Under the pieces are notes generated by a model that saw nothing but the letters and a program-made list of their open reading frames with translations, did not search any database and was not told where the DNA came from. Of a stretch of DNA of 64,000 nucleotides, positions 26,101 through 34,438 are shown piece after piece. A program made the position numbers and the translations under genes. Source of the stretch: Verrucomicrobiia bacterium (GTDB taxonomy: Bacteria; Verrucomicrobiota; Verrucomicrobiia; Limisphaerales; Fontisphaeraceae); NCBI GenBank assembly GCA_026414565.1, contig JAOAIT010000053.1:62001-126000 (forward strand). Reading direction: 5' to 3'. How positions within the stretch are numbered: position 1 is the stretch's first letter; every line of letters starts with the position of its first letter.

Positions 26101-27207
26101 CTGGGGACCACCACGCCCGGCTCCCGGCTGGAGGTGTTTGGGCCGGATGTCACTCTGCGGCTGCGCAACGCCAACGACCCCGGCGGCGCCTTTGCGGCGA
26201 ATACCTGGAGCAGCCTGCAACTGGGAATTTACGCTCCGACCAACGCCGCCTTTGGCATCGTCCCGGCCGGCGAGCAGCGGACATTTTTCGCCATTGCCCA
26301 CTCCGGCGTGGTCGGTTCCATGCGCGGCGCCCCCGGCAGTGTCGTCTTTCGTAATATTCTTGATGATGCCAATGGCAGCCTGGTGGTGGATGCCCAGGGG
26401 TTGAACACGGGTTCCCTGGCGAATGGACTGCGCTTGGGCGGCACGGGCAGCGGTGAAGGCATGGCCTCCAAGCGTAACAGTGGCGGCAATCAAAACGGTC
26501 TGGACTTTTTCACCTCCTCGCAAGCCCGGCTGAGCATTGCCAACAACGGCAACGTGGGCATTGGCACCACCAATCCCGGAGAGCGATTTCGGGTGGAAGC
26601 GGCGGACCAGACGGTGGCCGTGGTGCGCGGTACCCACTCTGGCGGCACCTGGCTGGGCCTGGAAAACGGCTCCGCGGGCGGCCAGCGGTGGTCCATCATC
26701 AGCACCGGCAGTGGTAACGGCGAGGGCGCTGGCCGTCTGCTGTTTTTTACCAGCCAGACCGGCTCCACAAGGCTGCGGCTTGAACCCAACGGCGACCTGG
26801 TGGCTGCCGGGACGGTGACGGGCAGCTCGGATCGTGACCGCAAGGAAAATGTTGGCGCGGTCAATCCCCAGGAGGTGTTGCGCAAAGTGGCGGCGCTTCC
26901 ACTGGCCACCTGGAACTACAAGGATGATGAAGCCAAAACGCGGCATTTGGGGCCGATGGCCCAGGATTTCTACGCCGCCTTCCAACTGGGCGCGGATGAC
27001 AAGCACATCGCCATGGTGGACGCCGACGGTGTGGCGCTGGCGGCCATTCAGGGATTGCATCAACAAGTGGAGGAAAAAGATCGGCGGATTGCGGAATTGC
27101 AAAAGGAATTGGCTGCGTTGCGTGAGGAACTGGCCGGCCAAAAGGACGCCAGTCGGCGGTGGGAGGAGCGTCTGCAGGCCCTGGAAAAGCGCCTGGGAAC
27201 TCCCTAA
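23197..27207 (+). CDS. Tail-fibre-like surface protein with YadA-type head repeats and S74 intramolecular chaperone
   Basis: 1336 residues. A signal peptide (MKNTQTLLAAAGLCLVLAGP...) precedes a TFSYQGRL...NGTYDLRFTLYDG domain seen in many secreted fibre proteins. Two NLNADLLDGL phrases of phage-fibre type follow near residues 180 and 310, then two blocks of 15-residue GGG-x-x-N-x-A head repeats, each capped by AQALH-x-x-A-x-VWAD. The C-terminus is a chaperone-of-endosialidase (Peptidase S74) domain starting SSDRDRKENV. Ser1211 and Lys1216 keep the +5 spacing of the self-cleavage Ser-Lys dyad known from phage endosialidase. It ends in a coiled coil (about 1285-1330). Trimerisation followed by release of the last 126 residues is therefore expected (inference). 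The gene begins 103 bases after the giant gene on the same strand, and no phage gene is nearby. Confidence 0.88.
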   Translation: MKNTQTLLAAAGLCLVLAGPILAQTTTFSYQGRLVENGLPANGTYDLRFTLYDGPTNATPLAPPVQAAPVLVNAGLFQVLLDFGPGLFTGPERWLEIAVRPQGSAGPYTTLTPRQWITPVPYAMHAHTASNLLGRVSDAQLSTNIARLNTAASFTGSLTFNPSAGPPFAVGNTSRITNLNADLLDGLDSSAFARQSHQHSAADITSGVLVDARLSGNVPLLNREQTFSASNSFQGVLIATNLTNQLAGTFTGSGAGLSNLPAARLTGLLPEAVVPASVARLSSNQTFTGALTFEPPTGAPFAVTRTNLVANLNADLLDGLNSTAFWRVGGNTNAGNPAQLGTLDNTALELRVNNSAALRLVPNNTGPSMILNPGGNTINPDVPGATIAGGSFNVITNNYAFIGAGSLNQAGGIVSAIAGGYNNQASGFAAAIPGGAGNVAAGANSLAAGSGAQALHSGALVWADTSSGMAFTSSAPNQVLFRAAGGVGIGTNAPQTALHVAGTVQADVLKLPSGATVGAVLVSDASGVGGWQPPAVRAQTNVTSPNLLGGHAANFVANGVVGATIGGGGNAVSSNQVTASYGTIGGGRGNAVSGAEGAVAGGFSNVASGAWAALGGGSLNTAAGVYATVSGGETNRATASHATVSGGRANRASEVGATVGGGQFNQASGLSATVAGGTNNQAISTGSTAGGGGGNQASGIYGTVGGGLANWANGSYASVAGGLSNRAINAYATIPGGWNNSAEGLASFAAGARAQALHTTAFVWADNSTPTPFASTADHQFLIRASGGVGVGAAPVDAMLDVEGNVRINDAELFLRGGSDRNHGLAWYGSGKPFAGVQPDGPVAYGWSGGALGTRSGGDKIALAWNSAQQVGIGTSSPGNPLTVEGAGTTLGGVAGFNEVVARFKRTGSGHTAIAVDALAGQDAVLYFAENGEARWNLRHDRDPDGAFQLRAPDGSVPINVQTNGRVGLGTTTPGSRLEVFGPDVTLRLRNANDPGGAFAANTWSSLQLGIYAPTNAAFGIVPAGEQRTFFAIAHSGVVGSMRGAPGSVVFRNILDDANGSLVVDAQGLNTGSLANGLRLGGTGSGEGMASKRNSGGNQNGLDFFTSSQARLSIANNGNVGIGTTNPGERFRVEAADQTVAVVRGTHSGGTWLGLENGSAGGQRWSIISTGSGNGEGAGRLLFFTSQTGSTRLRLEPNGDLVAAGTVTGSSDRDRKENVGAVNPQEVLRKVAALPLATWNYKDDEAKTRHLGPMAQDFYAAFQLGADDKHIAMVDADGVALAAIQGLHQQVEEKDRRIAELQKELAALREELAGQKDASRRWEERLQALEKRLGTP
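24352..24531 (+). repeat. Four 15-residue head repeats, first block
   Basis: Four in-frame 45-base units begin at 24352: TIAGGSFNVITNNYA, FIGAGSLNQAGGIVS, AIAGGYNNQASGFAA and AIPGGAGNVAAGANS. They resemble the left-handed beta-roll head repeats of trimeric autotransporters. They run directly into the cap AQALHSGALVWAD. Confidence 0.75.
24943..25437 (+). repeat. Eleven perfect-length 15-residue head repeats, second block
   Basis: Eleven consecutive units of exactly 45 bases, all in frame, with consensus T-V-x-G-G-x-x-N-x-A-x-x-x-x-A. Examples are TVSGGRANRASEVGA and TVGGGQFNQASGLSA. The block is followed by the cap AQALHTTAFVWAD, which copies the cap after the first block. The strict spacing suggests growth by unit duplication, although the units have since diverged. 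Confidence 0.82.
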
Positions 27208-27233
27208 AGCTCAAGGTGGGGAGGGATAAGAAC

Positions 27234-27309
<76 letters not shown>

Positions 27310-27436
27310 ACCGGGGAGGGTGCGCGTCAGCGCGGGCATCAAAGTGCATGACGATTGGGGCTATTGCAAGCAGGAAAATGCTTGCCGAATTTTAAGGCGA
27401 CTTGCAAGGCGGCGGATCCCCGTGCCATAGGGCTGG

Positions 27437-28645
27437 CTAGAGGGTGATTCGTTCTGCGACCTGCGCCACGTCTTTGTCCCCACGGCCGGAGAGGTTGAGG
27501 AGGATGATTTGGTCATGGCCAAGGGTGGGGGCACGCTGAATGGCGGCGGCGATGGCGTGGGCGCTTTCCAAAGCGGGAATAATGCCTTCCAACCGGGCCA
27601 GGCGCAGGAAGGCGTCGAGTGCCTGTTCATCCGTGGCATAGCTGTATTCCACCCGGCCCTGATCGCGCAACCAGGCATGTTCAGGCCCCACGGCGGCATA
27701 GTCCAAGCCGGCGGAAACGCTGTGCGTCAGTTCAATCTGGCCATAGGGGTCTTGCAACACGTAAGAGCGGGTGCCCTGGAGCACGCCCAGGGAGCCGCCC
27801 TGAAAGCGGGCGGCATGTTTGCCGGGCTGGATGCCTTCGCCCCCGGCTTCCACGCCTAACATGCGCACGGAGGCGTCGCTTAGGAAGGGATAAAACAGGC
27901 CGATGGCATTGGAGCCACCGCCCACACAGGCGATCAGAAGGTCAGGCAGGCGTTCTTCTTTTTCCAAGATTTGGCGGCGAGCTTCATCCCCAATGACACG
28001 CTGAAAATTACGCACCATGACGGGGTAGGGGTGGGCGCCGTAGGCCGTACCGAGGATATAGTGGGTATGGCGGACATGGGTGACCCAGTCGCGCATGGCC
28101 TCGTTGATGGCTTCTTTGAGGGTGCGTTGGCCGGCGGTGACGGGTACGACCTGCGCGCCCAGCATTTTCATGCGAAAGACGTTCAGTTTCTGGCGCTCGC
28201 AGTCTGTTTCGCCCATGTACACCACGCATTCCAGGCCAAACATGGCGGCGACGGTGGCGGTGGCCACGCCGTGCTGGCCGGCGCCAGTTTCCGCAATGAC
28301 CCGGCGTTTGCCCATACGGCGGGCCAGGAGCACCTGGCCAAGGGCATTATTGATTTTGTGGGCGCCTGTGTGCAGCAAGTCCTCACGTTTCAGATAGATT
28401 TTAGCACCGCCCAGCTCGCGGGTGAGGCGCTCGGCAAAGTACAGGGGCGTGGGGCGTCCGCAAAATTCGCGCAGGTAATACTGCAACTCGTCCTGGAAGG
28501 TGGGATCTTGCTGGGCGCGAAAGTACTCTTCCTCCAATTCCCGCAACGGGTGCATCAGCGTTTCCGGGACAAACCGTCCGCCGTACGGCCCAAAATGGCC
28601 TTGGGCATCCGGTGCGGTGGCGGCCAGCATGGCATCACTGTTCAT
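27437..28645 (-). CDS. trpB: Tryptophan synthase beta chain
   Basis: The PLP enzyme joining indole and serine to make tryptophan, working in a complex with TrpA. The 402-residue protein opens with the family's [15 protein letters not shown], has the cofactor Lys in [27 protein letters not shown], the PLP phosphate loop GGGSNAIG, and [16 protein letters not shown] near the end. All are intact and the length is normal. trpA is not adjacent in this window, so the trp genes are at least partly dispersed. The MFS gene lies 63 bases upstream on the same strand. A 7-bp hairpin at 27366-27385 downstream has no T-run. Confidence 0.96.
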   Translation of the reverse strand: MNSDAMLAATAPDAQGHFGPYGGRFVPETLMHPLRELEEEYFRAQQDPTFQDELQYYLREFCGRPTPLYFAERLTRELGGAKIYLKREDLLHTGAHKINNALGQVLLARRMGKRRVIAETGAGQHGVATATVAAMFGLECVVYMGETDCERQKLNVFRMKMLGAQVVPVTAGQRTLKEAINEAMRDWVTHVRHTHYILGTAYGAHPYPVMVRNFQRVIGDEARRQILEKEERLPDLLIACVGGGSNAIGLFYPFLSDASVRMLGVEAGGEGIQPGKHAARFQGGSLGVLQGTRSYVLQDPYGQIELTHSVSAGLDYAAVGPEHAWLRDQGRVEYSYATDEQALDAFLRLARLEGIIPALESAHAIAAAIQRAPTLGHDQIILLNLSGRGDKDVAQVAERITL

Positions 28646-28708
28646 GGGTTCAATTTAGGCCAGAATCAGGGGGTTGGGAAATCCATTTGTAGTGCGGCAA
28701 GCACGGGG

Positions 28709-30031
28709 TTAGGCCGCTGAGGGGTCTTGCGGGGCGGCGGGGGTTGCCGGAGAAGTAACCGCTTTGGGGGAAGTACGGCGGCAGAGCCACCACCACGTCA
28801 CCACGCCGGTCAACAGAGAGATCCCGGCACCCACGAGATAGGGCAGGGCAGGGTGCAGCCCATAGTACACACCGGCAAACACGGGGCCGGCGATGCGCGC
28901 AAGGCTGCCCATGCTTTGGGCCACCCCCAGGGTGGCGCCCTGCTCGTGCGCATCGGTCATGGCGGAAATGAGGCCGAAGAGGGGAGGCCGGGTCAGGCTG
29001 GCTCCAATGGAAAGCGCGCCAATGGCCGCCAGCAACATCCACCAATCGCCTCCACCTGGGGCAAACAAACCTTTGAAACTCAGGACGGTGTGCCCCTGGA
29101 TAAAGGGGAGTGGGAGCAGGCTGAAACCCACGATAAAAAGACTCATGGCTATGATGCGCCCTTCGCCAAAGCGACGGACCAGCCGGCCGATGAGGCCGCC
29201 TTGCACGACGGCCCCAATCACCCCGCCAAAGGCAAAGAGGATGCTCACGACTTCGGCATCCCGGGCGGTTGCGGGATCAAGCCGGAAATTGCGGCTGACC
29301 AGCAATCCCAAGGTTGTTTCATAGCATGTAAAACAGAAGGTGGCGAAGAAGAACACCAGGACCAGGAGTCCAATTTGCGGGTGTTTCATGGTGTGCCGCC
29401 ATTGCTCCCAGCGGGGCCGGGGAGCGACGGCATCGGGCGCATGCCGGCTTTCCGGCAGCATGAAAAAGGCAAAGAGGAAGTTGGACAAACAAAGGGTGGC
29501 CGCCACCCATCCCGGTCCGGCATGGCCAAGGAGTTTCAGGCTGATGGCGCCTAAGGCCGGCCCGAAGATAAATCCCAGTCCAAAGGCCATACCAATAAGG
29601 CCCATGCGGCGGGAGCGTTCTGCTGGAGGGGTAATATCGGCGATGTAAGCCTGGGCAACGGCGATATTGGCGCCACAAATGCCGGCAATGACCCGTGATC
29701 CCAGCAGCAGGGCAATGGCGGCCGGTCCCTGCAGGGTGGAGGCCATGCCAAATGCTGCGTAGGACAGTGCGGCGCAGGCGGTGCTGCCCAACAGCACCGG
29801 CCGACGGCCAATCCGGTCGGATAATCTGCCCCAAACGGGCACAAAGAGGAACTGCATCAAGGAATAACTGGCCATGATCACGCCGATCATGACCTCGCTG
29901 GCCTGCAATTTTTGCCCATAAATGGGCAGCAAGGGCAGCACGATGCCGAAGCCCACCAGATCCAGGAAGACCGTCAAAAAAATGATCCCCATGCCGGGGG
30001 TGTTCCGGCGATTTCCGGATTGCCGTTCCAT
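28709..30031 (-). CDS. MFS exporter, TetA-like
   Basis: A drug:proton antiporter-type permease of the major facilitator superfamily in the inner membrane. About 440 residues with the hydrophobic pattern of 12 transmembrane helices. The first helix is GIIFLTVFLDLVGFGIVLPL, typical of the tetracycline/multidrug group, and loop 2-3 has motif A as GRLSDRIGRRPVLL. The chosen ATG at 30031 gives MERQSGNRR ahead of helix 1; the reading frame stays open upstream to 30067 without a better start. The substrate cannot be told. It may be co-transcribed with trpB, which would allow export of a tryptophan-pathway metabolite, but that is speculation. Confidence 0.86.
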   Translation of the reverse strand: MERQSGNRRNTPGMGIIFLTVFLDLVGFGIVLPLLPIYGQKLQASEVMIGVIMASYSLMQFLFVPVWGRLSDRIGRRPVLLGSTACAALSYAAFGMASTLQGPAAIALLLGSRVIAGICGANIAVAQAYIADITPPAERSRRMGLIGMAFGLGFIFGPALGAISLKLLGHAGPGWVAATLCLSNFLFAFFMLPESRHAPDAVAPRPRWEQWRHTMKHPQIGLLVLVFFFATFCFTCYETTLGLLVSRNFRLDPATARDAEVVSILFAFGGVIGAVVQGGLIGRLVRRFGEGRIIAMSLFIVGFSLLPLPFIQGHTVLSFKGLFAPGGGDWWMLLAAIGALSIGASLTRPPLFGLISAMTDAHEQGATLGVAQSMGSLARIAGPVFAGVYYGLHPALPYLVGAGISLLTGVVTWWWLCRRTSPKAVTSPATPAAPQDPSAA

Positions 30032-30238
30032 TATCTTGAAGTGTAGGCGCGCCCGGCCAAAGCGCAAGCATTGGGCTTTTCAAGCTGCTTCCCGCTCATG
30101 CCCAGCGATTTGGCCTCTTGATGAGTTGGGACCTGACCTCGGGTTGCAAGTGACCGGCCCAATATTAAACGGTCAACCGGGGGCGACAATGGATGATCAG
30201 TCTTGCTCATTGAAAAGAACGACATTTGCTGCGAGTTT

Positions 30239-32812
30239 ATGTCAAATATGCAACGCAATAGCGCAATGACGGGCTGGGGCGGGCTGCTTGCCGCAATGCT
30301 CGTGCTTGGTTCGCTTACCGGCATGCTATCCGCTCAAACCACCAATGGCCAACTGGTGGTGCAATGGGGCCAGCCAACGGCCGCGAGCAAGGTGTTGGTG
30401 GCGCACGATGAGCTTTGGCACTACCGCCTGGGGACCAATGCACCGCAGGCCATTTGGGCCGTGGCCGCTGACAGCCAGCTCGATGGGACGTGGGCCGTGG
30501 GCCAGGGTGGATTTGGCTTTGGAGATCCCGGCATCGCCGGCGAGAATACCACGGTCAACGTGGCCAACCTCAGTTCAACCTTGTACTTGCGGCGCACTTT
30601 TCGGGTCACGGAGCCATTAGATCCGGCGGCAGTGCTGCGGTTGGTGGTGGATTACGACGATGGTTTTGTGGCGTATCTGGACGGGGTGGAGATCGCCCGC
30701 GCCAACCTGACCAATGCCGTGGGGGCGCCGGTGTTGCACACGGCCACCACTGGCGGGCGCAGCCATGAGGCCTCGTGTTGCAATCCCCCCACCAATCCGC
30801 CGGAGACTTTCACTTTGGGGGCCGTGGGGAACCGGCTGCCACCGGGGGATCACGTTTTGGCCATCATTGCTGTCAATCAGAGCCTGAGCAGTTCCGATTT
30901 GCATTTGATTGCCGAATTGCGACTGGACCCGCCTCCCACGGGCGAGGTGCACGGAGATTTCTTCAGCATCGTGGGGACTCGCGGGCTGACGGTTTCTGGC
31001 CGGCAGCAGGTGGCTGGAGCCCGGTGGGTGCTTATAAACGGCAATGAAGTGGCCGGACCCCCCGCGCCGGAGCAATGGCAGGTGTCGGTTCCTCTGTCAC
31101 CTGGGGTTAATCGGCTGAGTGTTCAGGTAACGGACAGCACGGGGCATATCCTGTCTGAGACCAATCGCCTGGTTGTTCTACGCACGGCCGAAACCCTCGC
31201 GGGGGGCACCTTGGCCTCCAACACGCTCTGGCGTGCCGGCAGCGTGGTGCGGCTGACCAATTCCCTGGTTATTCCACGCGGGGGCAGTTTAATCATTGAG
31301 CCGGGGGTGGTGGTTCTGGCCGAGGCCAATGTCGTGGTGCGGGGCACCAATGTCACGGTGGCGGCTCAAGGCACGGAGGAACAACCCATTTTTTGGCTTC
31401 CTGCCGATGGGAGCAACACCAACTGGGGAGGACTGGTGCTGGTGGGCACCAACACCACCTTGGTTTTGCAGCAGGTGGAAATATTAGGTGGATATGTGGA
31501 TCTGCGGGACGGCGCGCAAGGGTTGCTGGAAGATTGCTATTTGCATGATTACCGCGGCTCCAGTCCGCCCATTGTGCAGACGGTGGGCACGCCCAATGAG
31601 GTGACCATTGTTTTGCGCCGGTGTCATGTGGCGCGTTATCACGAGCTGCTGTTGCGCCTAAGCCATGTCCGTATTGAGGACTGCCTGCTGGAATATCAGG
31701 ACTACAGCGGCGATGGGATTGATTTTGACGGGGCGCGGCCGGGTTCGCAGATCGTCCGCACGACGGTGCGGCGCGGCACGATATACAACACGGATGCCCT
31801 GGACATTGGTGAGTACTCCCCCACCGAGCCGTCGCGCGGGGTGCTGGTGGCCGATTGTTTGCTCCATGACTTCGTGGACAAGGGGGTGAGCATGGGGGCG
31901 TATGTGGAGGTGACGGTGAGCAATTGCGTGATTTACAACGTGGAGTCTGGCATTTCCGTCAAGGACAGCTCCCTGGCCGCCGTATATCAAAGCACGGTGG
32001 CGGCGGCCCAATATGGCATCCGCAATTATAACAAAGCCAATCCCAACGCGCCGGATGGGGGAGGGGCGGTGACCAGTTCATGGAACAACATATTTTGGAA
32101 TTTGGAGGTGGCGGCGGTTTCGCTTTTGAACGGGTCAACGCTGGCCGCCGAATACTCCAATTTTTACCACACCAACTGGCCGGGGGTGGGCAATCTGGCC
32201 GTGGACCCCTTGTTTGTGGATGCCGCCCGTCATGATTACCGGCTGGCCACCAATTCTCCCTTGCGGGCTGCAGGCCGCGAGGGTTGGCCAATGGGGGCAA
32301 TCTACCCGGTGGGCGGGATTCCTGCCGCTCCGGGGGCGCTGGAGGCCCTGCGCTTGACGCCGGGCACCTTGACGTTGCGATGGCTGGATGACGCGGACAA
32401 TGAGGAGGCGTTTGAGTTGCAGCGTTCCACCGATTGCAGAACCTGGCAGCCCTTGGGCAGCGTGCCGGCCGACGTGTGCGAATATGCCGATGCCAACCCG
32501 CCGTTAGACGTCCGCGTTTATTATCGCGTCCGGGCCCGTAATCGCTCCGGCGTTTCTCCCTGGTCCGCGCCGGCCGGAGCAACGGTCCTGGGTGCTCCGC
32601 ACCTGGGGGAGTTACGGCAGGTGATGTACGGGTCTTGGGGGGTGAGCCTTGATGTCCCCAGCGGCACGGAGGCGGTGTTGGAAGGCTCGGCGGATTTGCG
32701 CCATTGGCAAGCGTTGTGGATCACCAATGGTGTGGGCGGCAGATTGGAGCTGATGGATCCGGATCCCTTGCGTCCGGCATGGCGCTTTTACCGGGTGCGC
32801 CTCAACCGTTAA
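30239..32812 (+). CDS. Secreted right-handed parallel beta-helix protein
   Basis: 857 residues. A signal peptide (hydrophobic GGLLAAMLVLGSLTGMLSA) precedes a beta-sandwich-like domain with LRLVVDYDDGFVAYLDGVEIARANL (shown in part), a form common beside secreted proteins of this phylum. From about residue 320 to 680 short strands and turns repeat as in pectate-lyase-like beta helices (for example GGSLIIEPGVVVLAEANVVV and VSNCVIYNVESGISVKD). A fibronectin-III-like domain (about 695-785) follows, and then the shared C-terminal module ending WRFYRVRLNR. No carbohydrate-enzyme catalytic residues are recognisable, so structural, binding and enzymatic roles all remain possible. Alternative starts are TTG 30203 and ATG 30248. 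Confidence 0.8.
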   Translation: MSNMQRNSAMTGWGGLLAAMLVLGSLTGMLSAQTTNGQLVVQWGQPTAASKVLVAHDELWHYRLGTNAPQAIWAVAADSQLDGTWAVGQGGFGFGDPGIAGENTTVNVANLSSTLYLRRTFRVTEPLDPAAVLRLVVDYDDGFVAYLDGVEIARANLTNAVGAPVLHTATTGGRSHEASCCNPPTNPPETFTLGAVGNRLPPGDHVLAIIAVNQSLSSSDLHLIAELRLDPPPTGEVHGDFFSIVGTRGLTVSGRQQVAGARWVLINGNEVAGPPAPEQWQVSVPLSPGVNRLSVQVTDSTGHILSETNRLVVLRTAETLAGGTLASNTLWRAGSVVRLTNSLVIPRGGSLIIEPGVVVLAEANVVVRGTNVTVAAQGTEEQPIFWLPADGSNTNWGGLVLVGTNTTLVLQQVEILGGYVDLRDGAQGLLEDCYLHDYRGSSPPIVQTVGTPNEVTIVLRRCHVARYHELLLRLSHVRIEDCLLEYQDYSGDGIDFDGARPGSQIVRTTVRRGTIYNTDALDIGEYSPTEPSRGVLVADCLLHDFVDKGVSMGAYVEVTVSNCVIYNVESGISVKDSSLAAVYQSTVAAAQYGIRNYNKANPNAPDGGGAVTSSWNNIFWNLEVAAVSLLNGSTLAAEYSNFYHTNWPGVGNLAVDPLFVDAARHDYRLATNSPLRAAGREGWPMGAIYPVGGIPAAPGALEALRLTPGTLTLRWLDDADNEEAFELQRSTDCRTWQPLGSVPADVCEYADANPPLDVRVYYRVRARNRSGVSPWSAPAGATVLGAPHLGELRQVMYGSWGVSLDVPSGTEAVLEGSADLRHWQALWITNGVGGRLELMDPDPLRPAWRFYRVRLNR

Positions 32813-32900
32813 CCCTTCCCGGCACCTCGGCAGGCCGGAAGCGGGCAATGATTGCTTTTAGGCCGGGGGTGCTTTAATTTGGGCCTCGCGTTTTTCGGGC

Positions 32901-33476
32901 ATGGACCAGAGCGATGCGGAACTGATTGCCGCGGTGTTAAAGGGGGACACCGACAGTTTCGCGCCCCTGGTGGCCAAGTACAGTCCGCGTGTCTTTGCCA
33001 CGGCCCGCCGCTATGCGCGCAAGGAGAGCGAGGTGGAGGACATCGCCCAGGAGGTGTGGCTGCGCGCCTACCAAAAATTATCCAGTTACCGGGCGGAAGC
33101 GCCCTTTGAGCACTGGTTGATGCGGCTGACGGTGCGGGTCTGCTATGATTTTCTACGGGAACATCAGCGCAACCGGGAAACGGTGCTTGCCGAGCTGACC
33201 GAAGATCAGGAGGACTGGCTGGAACGGTTTAACCAGGACCCCGCCGGGGCCGATAGCGGCGCCCAGGCGGCCAAAGAGCTCATTGACAAGGTGCTGGAGC
33301 AACTGTCTCCCGAGGCGCGGCTGGTGATCACGTTGCTGGAGATTGAGGAGCGTTCAGTCAAGGAAATCTCCCGGCTTACCGGCTGGTCCATTTCCCTGGT
33401 GAAGGTGAGAGCTTTTCGGGCACGGCGGGAGATGCGGAAAGTGCTCGAGAAAATGGCGCGTGACAAATACTATTGA
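32901..33476 (+). CDS. ECF-type RNA polymerase sigma factor
   Basis: 191 residues, the usual size of group 4 sigma factors. Region 2 includes FAPLVAKYSPRVFATARRYA and the EDIAQEVWLRAYQKL helix that binds core polymerase and the -10. Region 4 includes LSPEARLVITLLEIEERSVKEISRLTG (in part) and the DNA-reading helix SISLVKVRAFRARREMRK. The two genes after it, a one-helix membrane protein and a periplasmic Spy-like protein, would be the anti-sigma and sensor components (inference from order, as in CnrYXH-type systems). A promoter matching ECF consensus lies directly after its stop codon. Confidence 0.93.
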   Translation: MDQSDAELIAAVLKGDTDSFAPLVAKYSPRVFATARRYARKESEVEDIAQEVWLRAYQKLSSYRAEAPFEHWLMRLTVRVCYDFLREHQRNRETVLAELTEDQEDWLERFNQDPAGADSGAQAAKELIDKVLEQLSPEARLVITLLEIEERSVKEISRLTGWSISLVKVRAFRARREMRKVLEKMARDKYY

Positions 33477-33493
33477 GACCACTAAAAATGCCC

Positions 33494-33523
33494 TGTAACT
33501 TTTGTCCGGGGCTTGCCGTCTAA
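33494..33523 (+). promoter_or_regulatory. ECF-type promoter inside the sigma operon
   Basis: TGTAAC (33494-33499), a spacer of 17 bases, then CGTCTAA (33517-33523). This matches the general -35 AAC and -10 CGTC/CGTCTAA preference of many ECF sigma factors (family knowledge). Transcription would begin near 33530, nine or so bases before the ATG at 33539, so it would drive the two downstream genes but not the sigma gene itself. Confidence 0.6.
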
Positions 33524-33538
33524 GTGGTTGGCAGGCTT

Positions 33539-33841
33539 ATGCAATACGAGGCACTCGAAAAGAAACTGCTCGCCGCCGCCCGGAGCCATCCGCCGGGCGA
33601 CCAGGTGCCGTACGCCTTTGAGCAACGCGTCCTGGCCCGCATCCGGCAGAAGCCGCAGGCGGATGCTCTGACGTGGTGGACGCAATGGCTCTGGCGGGCC
33701 GCCGTTTCCAGCCTGCTGGTCACTTTGCTGGCCGGGATCTGGGCCTTGACCCCCCCTTCGCAGAACTCAGCGGGGGCGTACGCGGATGATTTTGAAAGCC
33801 TTGTTTATGCCGGGCTGAATGAATTGAGCGACAGCCGGTGA
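33539..33841 (+). CDS. Small single-helix membrane protein, probable anti-sigma partner
   Basis: 100 residues: a charged cytosolic N-terminal half (QYEALEKKLLAAARSH and FEQRVLARIRQK), one transmembrane helix (about residues 47-69, WRAAVSSLLVTLLAGIWAL) and a short acidic outer tail. No zinc-binding HxxxCxxC motif of classical anti-sigma domains is present, so the assignment as anti-sigma rests on position after an ECF gene and on topology. A GTG at 33524 would also open the frame, but it lies next to the ECF-type -10 and is therefore unlikely. Its stop overlaps the next gene's GTG start as GTGA, which points to translational coupling. Confidence 0.75.
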   Translation: MQYEALEKKLLAAARSHPPGDQVPYAFEQRVLARIRQKPQADALTWWTQWLWRAAVSSLLVTLLAGIWALTPPSQNSAGAYADDFESLVYAGLNELSDSR

Positions 33842-34437
33842 AAACGTGGAAGGTCATTCTGGCGGCAGCGGTCATCTTCATAGCCGGAGTCCTGACAGGC
33901 GCGGTGGTGGTATGGAAGGCCCGCTCGGTGCCCACTTTGCCCACCGCCCGCAGCAACACCAACGCCCCCAGCCCATGGTTCATCCATCGCCCTGAATTCC
34001 TTGAGGTCATGAAAAAGGAACTGGCGTTGACCCCGGAACAGGCGGACAAAATTGCTGCCGCTGTCCGCACCAGCCGCCAGCGCACCGACTTTCTCTGGGA
34101 AATGCTCAAGGAGCCGCTGCAGGAGGAGTTGTACTTGCTCAAAGACAACATCCTGGCGGTGTTGGAGCCGGCGCAGCAAAAAAAGTTTGAAGAACTGATC
34201 AAGCCGCGTCCCCCGCGTTGGGATGGAGGCAAACGCTGGGGCGGAGACAAGGAAGGCGGCCGGCCGCCCGGTCCTCCAGGCCCTGGAGGCCCCGGCGGTC
34301 CACCTGACAATCAAAAACGCTCCGGTGGCCCCCCGCCCTGGGGGGGTGGACCCGGAGTAGGAGATAAACCTCCGGGCGGCCCACCTCCGGGCGGGCCGCC
34401 TCCCCTTCGACAACCAGGGGCACCTGGCGAGCGATAG
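33838..34437 (+). CDS. Spy/CpxP/CnrX-like periplasmic sensor with Gly-Pro-rich tail
   Basis: 199 residues starting at a GTG that overlaps the upstream stop. An N-terminal membrane anchor or signal (VILAAAVIFIAGVLTGAVVV) precedes a helical region (about 55-120) with LALTPEQADKIAAAV and LEPAQQKKFEELI. The latter recalls the LTxxQ-type repeats of Spy, CpxP and CnrX, which sense periplasmic stress or metals (family knowledge; similarity judged by eye). Residues 125-199 are almost only Gly, Pro, Arg, Lys and Asp in PPGGPPPGG runs. Together with the sigma factor and the small membrane protein it suggests a three-part envelope-stress or metal-response switch. The stimulus is unknown. Confidence 0.76.
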   Translation: MKTWKVILAAAVIFIAGVLTGAVVVWKARSVPTLPTARSNTNAPSPWFIHRPEFLEVMKKELALTPEQADKIAAAVRTSRQRTDFLWEMLKEPLQEELYLLKDNILAVLEPAQQKKFEELIKPRPPRWDGGKRWGGDKEGGRPPGPPGPGGPGGPPDNQKRSGGPPPWGGGPGVGDKPPGGPPPGGPPPLRQPGAPGER

Positions 34438-34438
34438 T

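Noticed and set aside
23197-27207. Prophage tail-fibre gene
   Set aside because: A signal peptide is present and no capsid, portal, tail or integrase gene occurs anywhere in the window.
27366-27385. Hairpin GCAAGCA/TGCTTGC as trpB terminator
   Set aside because: The stem is only 7 bp and no T-run follows on the minus strand.
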